Below, one piece after another: positions 57,966 to 64,000 of a DNA stretch of 64,000 bases. The DNA is from Leguminivora glycinivorella (lineage: Eukaryota; Arthropoda; Insecta; Lepidoptera; Tortricidae), in assembly GCF_023078275.1 (NCBI RefSeq), contig NC_062977.1, positions 12,855,118-12,919,117 of the forward strand. The letters are read 5' to 3'. The notes beneath the pieces are model-generated. The model saw nothing but the letters and a program-made list of their open reading frames with translations. It was not told the origin of the DNA and did not search any database. The position numbers were made by a program, and so were the translations under genes. Numbering within the stretch: position 1 is the first letter of the stretch; each line of letters begins with the position of its first letter.

Positions 57966-59434
57966 AAGTAAAAAGTGAATTTGATTGGAGTGTGGGTTTC
58001 ATGCGTTGTAGCACTTTTATGTCGAAAATATTATCTTTCCAAGTTTCATAAAATCTCCCACCACCTTCCACTCTGGGTCCTCTACAACTTAAAATCTTAC
58101 TTTTTCGTTTCAATTACTGGGAGATTAAATAGGTACTTAAAAAGAAAATAGGTAAGTTTCTATTGACCATAGTTTTTTCTGTCTATTATAATATTGAAAT
58201 GTGACATTTGACAAGTCGAACGCGAAAAGTTGAGAGTAGTTGACAATTTAGGTATATTTGGTTTTATTTATTAGTAGTTTTTTCTTATAGTAATGTGTGA
58301 AGAAGTTAAATAATACAAGGTTCAAGTTTCCCTTTGAAGGATCTTCGCATTATCTACCGGTTATCAAAAAGTAAGTGCGCAAGTAATACAAAACATAGCA
58401 TGAGCATTTCTCCAAGAGCGTCTTACACAAACAGTTAACATTTTCCATTTATTTCCGGCAATAAAAAGGCACCCCAGCCGGGAGATGGGTAGCCGTGTGA
58501 TAAGGTGGCAGGGGGTGAATGTCGGGCAAGGGCGGCGTGAGTCACGGCCGCGATCAATACTGCAGCGAAATGCGTGCGTGCGTTTGCCGGTCACTGGTGC
58601 ACTACGCATGTCGCGGGGGCTGACGAATGCAACTTGTGCTTTGGGGACGTTGTAATCAAATTATTTTAATGAGACGTGCCTCTAACGTGTTATGCATGAT
58701 TATCCACGTGATATAATAAATGTCATGTTGTTCACAATTTTTAAATGTACTCGGGCTTACCATGCATTCAAATAGATACCTATATTTTTAGTTTTTTAGT
58801 TTCACAATGTATAGTGTTTAATAATTCCGCTCAAACTCATAGGTATGTAGAGCATAGTTAAAGTATTTTTAGTTACGTCATTTCAGCATAATAAAATTGA
58901 TGGCCAAGGTAATTACTAGGCATGTATTACACGACGAAGTCCAAGGTTACCTCTCCAACAACATGATCGTTTTCAGTTTGGTTTTCATTACTTTGCCGTC
59001 TTGTTTGAAGCTTTTTATCGGAGATAGTTTCAGTTGGTATATATCACACTGGCGGATCGAATTCGCCTTTTCACCGTGTTGTAAAAAAATACTACCTACT
59101 CAGAGAGGCACTTATTGTCAGAAAACTACGGGTGAATAATTATGTTGGTTTATGAGTGTTCAACATTTTCAATTTTCAAATAGAATAGTCATAGGGAAGA
59201 TAAATAGCTTGTTTCTCCGAGTTTAGATAGGGTTACCTCCAATTTCCGTCGTCGCCGGCGGCGCCGGGTCGCTGCTGCGCTGCTGGGTGCAGCGTCCAGA
59301 CTGCCAGTCTGGCTCTATTTGGATTCTACCTATGTAGTGAACGTTATCGAACAGCGTTCTAGGAGTCCGGTATCACTGCTAAATAATACCTATCAGGTTA
59401 ATCTCGAGAGTGGCGTTTTTTTACATACTACGTC
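57966..59434. other. Intron tract
   Basis: GC-rich patch at 58480-58620 and a short one at 59245-59300 (CGTCGTCGCCGGCGGCGCCG). No gene recognised; the plus frame 58897-59139 lacks motifs. Confidence 0.4.
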
Positions 59435-59580
59435 GCGTCGGTGGCAAACAAGCATACGGTCCGCCTGATGGAAAGCGGTCACCGTCACCTAAAACCTCCT
59501 GCAACTCAAGGAGTGTCACACGCGCGTTGCCAAGCCATTAGAAACGTGTACACTCCTTTTTGCTGTGTTAAGTAAGCGCG
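59435..59580 (+). mobile_element. Dispersed repeat GTCGGTGGCAAACAAGCATA
   Basis: Blocks GTCGGTGGCAAACAAGCATA, CGGTCCGCCTGATGGAAAGC, GGTCACCGTCACC, CTGCAACTCAAGGAGTGTCA and GTACACTCCTTTTTGCTGTG. The reverse complement of this order is seen at 10665-10815. Confidence 0.65.
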
Positions 59581-60660
59581 TTTCTTCAAACCATGACTTG
59601 TACCATGACGTGTAGGTATCTTAGTATTTGTCGTATATGTTGTTTGACACTATGCTTGTGGTTTAAATTAATAAATAAACAATGACAAAAATAGCCAAAG
59701 TGACACGACTTGTTTCTTTGTCACCTTATTATCATAATATTCATAATACTTCGTTGAGTACATCAATGAATGTCATTGGTTTCATTTAAGATATCTTTAT
59801 TATAAAACGATATTATAGGTATCTCACTCACATTACTTTACTGATAATATTGTATTAATTTTAAATCATGTTAATGTTTTTAAAAATACTTACTTATCAT
59901 TGTTAAAATCTATCTGTACTAAAAACATTGGTCCAAGTACTAAAAAACAGTTTTCTAAAAACTATAAAATCCTCTATCAAGTCCGTTCCAAAGTAAACGT
60001 TGTTTCGTAAAAATGACATTAAAAGTCAAACAGATTTGTAAGTTCCATTTAGTTTAATTGAGTTTGGTGCGGTCGAATCATAAAATCTTTAAATGATTCT
60101 TGTAAATCAAACCTCCATACGTTACGTACGCCTGATACTCAATCCAATTACCTGAATTCAGTATTGTTGACCTGATTAATTTACCTACTCCTATTAATAA
60201 AGATGAAAAAATCGCCGTAAACTTCGCATTTATACAAACTCATCTGTAATAATGAATTCATATTACGCGCAGCTCTCGGAGTCTCGACCAAGACCTTGGC
60301 GTGGTCAAGTGCAAGGCGAATGCGGCATGAACGCACGATTACGTAACAAAGGTTGGCAGTTACCTACGCTACCAAACAACATGTGATATCATTATCTGCA
60401 TAAATAAAAGGGTAGAAAGAAACTACACATTATTCATTAGGTATAGTAAATAAGGGGTTGACGCGAAGTGTTACATTCGGGTCCCGCGTAATCGATGTAC
60501 GAGTCAGGCAATCCCTGTTCTTATTTCCAAAACTTCATGAAAAACATTTATAAAGGTGTTATTGTATATATAAATATATTATTATCTATGTATTTAGGTA
60601 TACGTATTGCATTCATTTATAGTACTTTATATACCGATGCACTTTAGTTATGTTTGTCTA
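59581..60660. other. Intron tract
   Basis: AT-rich; no gene recognised. Confidence 0.4.
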
Positions 60661-60681
60661 CCATCTATTTTTTTTTTTAAT

Positions 60682-60709
60682 AAACGTTTCTTTCTTTCTT
60701 TCTTTCTTT
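60682..60709 (+). repeat. TTTC microsatellite
   Basis: About six TTTC units after AATAAACG. On the minus strand this would be a GAAA run. Confidence 0.85.
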
Positions 60710-61882
60710 ATGTACAAAAATTACACTTCCAACCTTAAAATAAAACAGTACTTAACACTACTCCCATGCGAAAATTCATCCGCAACGCAGGCTTCGTCAT
60801 GTGGCCACAAATCAACAACATGCTTCGTCAAACAAACCAATGATGATATCCGCAACAGGCTTCGTCATATATAAAATAATAACTTTAAGCTAAATGAAAC
60901 CGTCCCGAATCGTTAACGTCCCGAAGGTGTTATTTATTGTTTAAGGTTTTATAGATAATGCACCAAAATTGCGCAATAATACATTACCTAATTGGTAAAC
61001 ACATCATCTCAACCTGTAGGTACATAAATATATAACTATGTTTGTTTACACATTAATTACTCAAGACTATTCCGACACCGATAACCTTGAGGTCGTCCTG
61101 ATTGACTCCACGAAATATTAACATTTTATATTGACGTGCAATATAAGCGATGAATGCATATGTTTATCTAGACTGCACATGTTGATTTAAAAAAAGGTCG
61201 TCCGGTTAGTATGTTACGTATTTGCGATAGTTCTAATTATGATAATTATGTAGGTGTATGTTTATTATTATCTAGATTTGCAATTGAGATAAGTATACAA
61301 CAATATTTTAATCTTTAATAATGAATTTAATAGGTACGTATGTACAATTGTACAGTCCTAAAAATACAGGCTTACATATTGTATTTTGCGACAAGTTATA
61401 TAAGGACTAGGTGTATTTAAGCAATTGATATTTGTAAGTACGAGTTTGTTTGTAGATACATTCCTGGAAAATCGTCAGTACATTTGTATATCCGCCTGAC
61501 CAGCGCCTTGCCATTATGCTTGCGTGTGTTTTGTGGCATTGAACACTAATAATAGGTGAACTTGACATTGAGAACGGAGGTTCGTCATCATTACGAGAGC
61601 AGCTATCTCTTCCGCACAACTCGGATCGCGTTAGGGTAGGAAAGGGACGGGTGGGCACATCTTTCTGTGTTCGCGCTGTTTGTAGGTCAGTCGTGTTATT
61701 TATTCCGGACGATATACATAGTCGGAAAGTCGGCTGGAGGTTGCATTAATACGTATTTCTTTATTGACGTTTCAATTCAGTATAATTTGATAATGCGCAT
61801 GATAAATTAGCACCGATTGAGGTGTTTACGCCCTTTATACTCATATGGTAACAATAGTACGTTATTTGTGCGTGTGCACATG
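60710..61882. other. Intron tract
   Basis: Contains CCGCAACRCAGGCTTCGTCA twice (about 60780 and 60850). No gene recognised. Confidence 0.4.
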
Positions 61883-61980
61883 AAAACGTCCCACTTTGTC
61901 GATTGCTATAAAGTCAGTTTATTCATATAATGATACAAGTAAATCTCGCCTTAATGGTAACCGACAAAGTGGGACGTTTT
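61883..61980. mobile_element. 98-bp MITE-like inverted repeat
   Basis: AAAACGTCCCACTTTGTCG is exactly mirrored by CGACAAAGTGGGACGTTTT. Confidence 0.8.
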
Positions 61981-62037
61981 ACTAAACACACTCACATTTA
62001 TGGAAATGTATAGTAAATAAGAATTTATATTATTATA

Positions 62038-62223
62038 TTAAAACGGGACTTAATCGCGTAAAACTTACGTTTATATTTAACCCGACGTTTCGGACGTGAC
62101 ATTACGTCCGTGGTCAGGGGTAGACGCGTCGGGGTCTGTGACCCGTGACCACGGACGTAATATCACGTCCGAAACGTCGGGTTAAATATAAACGTAAGTT
62201 TTACGCGATTAAGTCCCATTTTA
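62038..62223. mobile_element. Palindromic MITE, about 185 bp
   Basis: GGGACTTAATCGCGTAAAAC, TTACGTTTATATTTAACCCG and ACGTTTCGGACGTGA at the left are mirrored nearly perfectly at the right. The centre is CGCGTCGGGGTCTGTGACCC. Confidence 0.9.
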
Positions 62224-62238
62224 ATTTAATAATATGAG

Positions 62239-62664
62239 CAGAGGGCGGAATTGCTCATGGCAAAAATTAAACTTCAATAGAGTTGGAACGTTAAATTTTA
62301 TCGACATTTTCGGCTATCGATGAATTCAGTCACCTTTTACATTACTGACTTTAACATTGACCCCCGATTAGCTATTCGACCATTTGATTTTGACCTCTTT
62401 GATTAGATTACGAGTAAATTGTATGATATTTGATTACCATTTCTATCACTAATCCTTATGCAACTAACTAATTCACGTTTGAAAAAAATGGTTAATCCAA
62501 AACGAAAAGTAGCCAACAAATGGATAAAGAAGTATCCTTGTCTTACTTACGACGAAAACAACTCAAAAATGTACTGATAATTTCAGTTTAATCGATAGTC
62601 AATATAATTTAATGTTCCAGCTCTGTTGACGTTTGATTTTTGCCATGAACAATTCCGCCCTCTG
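62239..62664. mobile_element. hAT-type MITE, 426 bp, perfect 8-bp duplication
   Basis: CAGAGGGCGGAATTGCTCAT at the left is mirrored by the right end, which reads CAGAGGGCGGAATTGTTCAT in reverse complement. Pairing extends about 80 bp inward to ATCGAT. AATATGAG flanks both sides exactly (62231-62238 and 62665-62672). There is no coding frame. Confidence 0.93.
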
Positions 62665-62672
62665 AATATGAG

Positions 62673-63308
62673 TGAAGATCGTGTTAGATTAAATCAATAT
62701 AAAGAAGTATTTGTAAGTAGGTAGTCTCTCTAATTTTGTAGGAATCTTTAATTTCTATATCGGAACCCAATCAACTAGAAATAAAGTCCAAGATATCGAA
62801 ATTTCGCCTTTCGCGGTAGATCATCAGGTATTACATACTTAAATTGTTTTTTTTTTTTAGATGGACAGATAATAGTTTCTTGTGTGTGTCGAATTTCAAT
62901 ATGCGTTAGCAACTGTTATAATTCATACTAAGCTGATACCATAGAGCCTTATTACTGAGCATGGGTATATGAACCGGCCTCTACATTGGTAGAGCAAACA
63001 ATGTACCTAGATCTCAAGCTGTATTCATATTTATTATATATTTTTTTTTTTTTTTTTTCTCTTTCTAAATTTCAAATACTTATATTTATTCAAATATTTA
63101 TATTTATTAACTTCTATTTGTTTAATGTTGGGTTATGTTAGTCGTTAGGCTTGTAACTAATAGTAGGCGTGTAAGGAAATGTTCCTCAAATTTTCGTTAG
63201 TAATAGCAAAGACCTATATAACTTCGTATAGACAGATAAAGTCTAAGAAAAAAACGTACCCCAAAACCATACAGAAATAACCTAACCACAAAATTAAAAT
63301 TTTGAAAA
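62673..63308. other. Intron tract
   Basis: AT-rich with a long T-run at 63040-63059. No gene recognised. Confidence 0.45.
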
Positions 63309-63450
63309 AACCCCCGACCGCGACACAGTGGACCGATTTTCATGAAACATGGCTAAGAACACTCCCGATTAACTCAGCTTTCAGACAAAATAACTAAATC
63401 TAAATCGGTTCATCCGTTCGGGAGCTACGATGCCACAGACAGACACACGC

Positions 63451-63481
<31 letters not shown>

Positions 63482-63538
63482 TACAGACGGACAGACACGT
63501 CAAACTTATAACACCCCTTCGTTTTTGCGTCGGGGGTT
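63309..63538 (-). mobile_element. AACCCCCGACGCAAAAACG repeat, copy 3
   Basis: Reverse orientation of copies 1 and 2, with a CAGACAGA microsatellite at about 63437-63500 and the same inverted ten-base tips. Confidence 0.8.
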
Positions 63539-64000
63539 AAAAAGGTACGGTGAGCTAGATGGCGATACACCTTTGGGGTACGCTCGGCTAGATGGCGCTA
63601 ATATTAATATTTGACATTTTAAAACATATCAAGCTAAAAATATGGGCCAAATTGTCAAAACTGAGGTTCAAAAGTTTTAAGCCTGTGTCGAGAGATGGCA
63701 GTCTATGCACTGTGATTACACATTTTACTTTGACAGTAACTCTCTTTAATACTCGATCCTCTTTGGTAATAGTGATAAATTGATAATACATGGTGTTTTT
63801 TTTATTTATATTTTGACATACTACATTGAATATGCTCTACAATAGTAAGATAGTAACCAATGTCATAGAGTGACTGTCTATAGCGAAAAGCGCCCATAAA
63901 CAAAGAACCCGACTCTAGTGGCTTGTTTTGTCTATCGGTAAGGCGAAGAAATTCGCGCGTTTTCCATGAAACACAGACGGCGTGAATTAAGCATTTAAAT
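63539..64000. other. Right-edge tract
   Basis: GAGCTAGATGGCG occurs at 63551 and a close copy, GGCTAGATGGCG, at 63587. Otherwise nothing is recognised. Overlapping open frames on both strands at 63588-63791 lack motifs. Confidence 0.4.

Noticed and set aside
17813..64000. E75 DNA-binding-domain exon (CRVCGDKASG-type) in the intron
   Set aside because: I looked for GC-rich exon-like stretches downstream on the plus strand and found none encoding zinc-finger cysteines; a divergent short exon could still have escaped reading by eye.

Overview
The window looks like nuclear DNA of a moth or butterfly (Lepidoptera). The sequence is AT-rich and intron-like, with many short TAGGTA/TACCTA words. It is crowded with dispersed repeats of the kind I associate with lepidopteran genomes: a tRNA-derived SINE with an ATTT-type tail, RTE-like LINE 3' ends, mariner, hAT-type elements, and repeats carrying TTTGCCCGCGGYTTCGCTCGC, AGGGTTCCGTA or AACCCCCGACGCAAAAACG. 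No bacterial operon, rRNA, functional tRNA or CRISPR array is visible. Family names rest on recalled hallmarks, not on any search.

One gene part is well supported. A CpG-rich, GC-rich island (about 17100-17820) carries a 5' leader with three tiny upstream ORFs and an 85-codon first coding exon (17557-17812, + strand) that ends at an ideal AG|GTGAGT donor in phase 1. The encoded N terminus (SPKREP, a poly-proline run, SSSIPDL at the end) best fits the A-type N-terminal exon of the ecdysone-induced nuclear receptor E75 (Eip75B). I did not see the DNA-binding-domain exons, so the 46 kb to the right would be one long intron. Two weaker coding candidates lie in it: an open frame ending at a strong donor (21527-21780) and a complete 47-codon small ORF (57079-57222).

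The rest is layered transposable-element sequence. 1-16 kb: a 1.2-kb TIR element, a possible LTR (3593-4101), a full-length mariner whose transposase has two in-frame stops and no frameshift, nested in an older MITE (7571-8996), and a 2.7-kb foldback-like element with tandem repeats near both ends (12875-15575). 18-34 kb: 121-bp tandem repeats (24058-24620), a GC-rich hAT-type MITE with 8-bp target duplication (25418-26104), a 4.2-kb hAT-type element with perfect 8-bp duplication (26196-30431), and a 3.3-kb element with long diverged inverted arms that hold a decayed reading frame (30480-33772). 34-64 kb: an element with repeated TCCATWATGGAC words, a 1.7-kb palindrome with near-identical 0.66-kb arms and a perfect 8-bp target duplication (40585-42280), a SINE (43441-43685), further hAT-type elements (48616-49649, 53517-53964, 62239-62664), LINE remnants, and several short perfect hairpins.

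The genes do not form a pathway here. The picture is a developmental regulator's promoter and first exon followed by a very large, TE-filled intron. The most unusual object is the 40.6-42.3 kb palindrome, whose arms differ at only a few positions.
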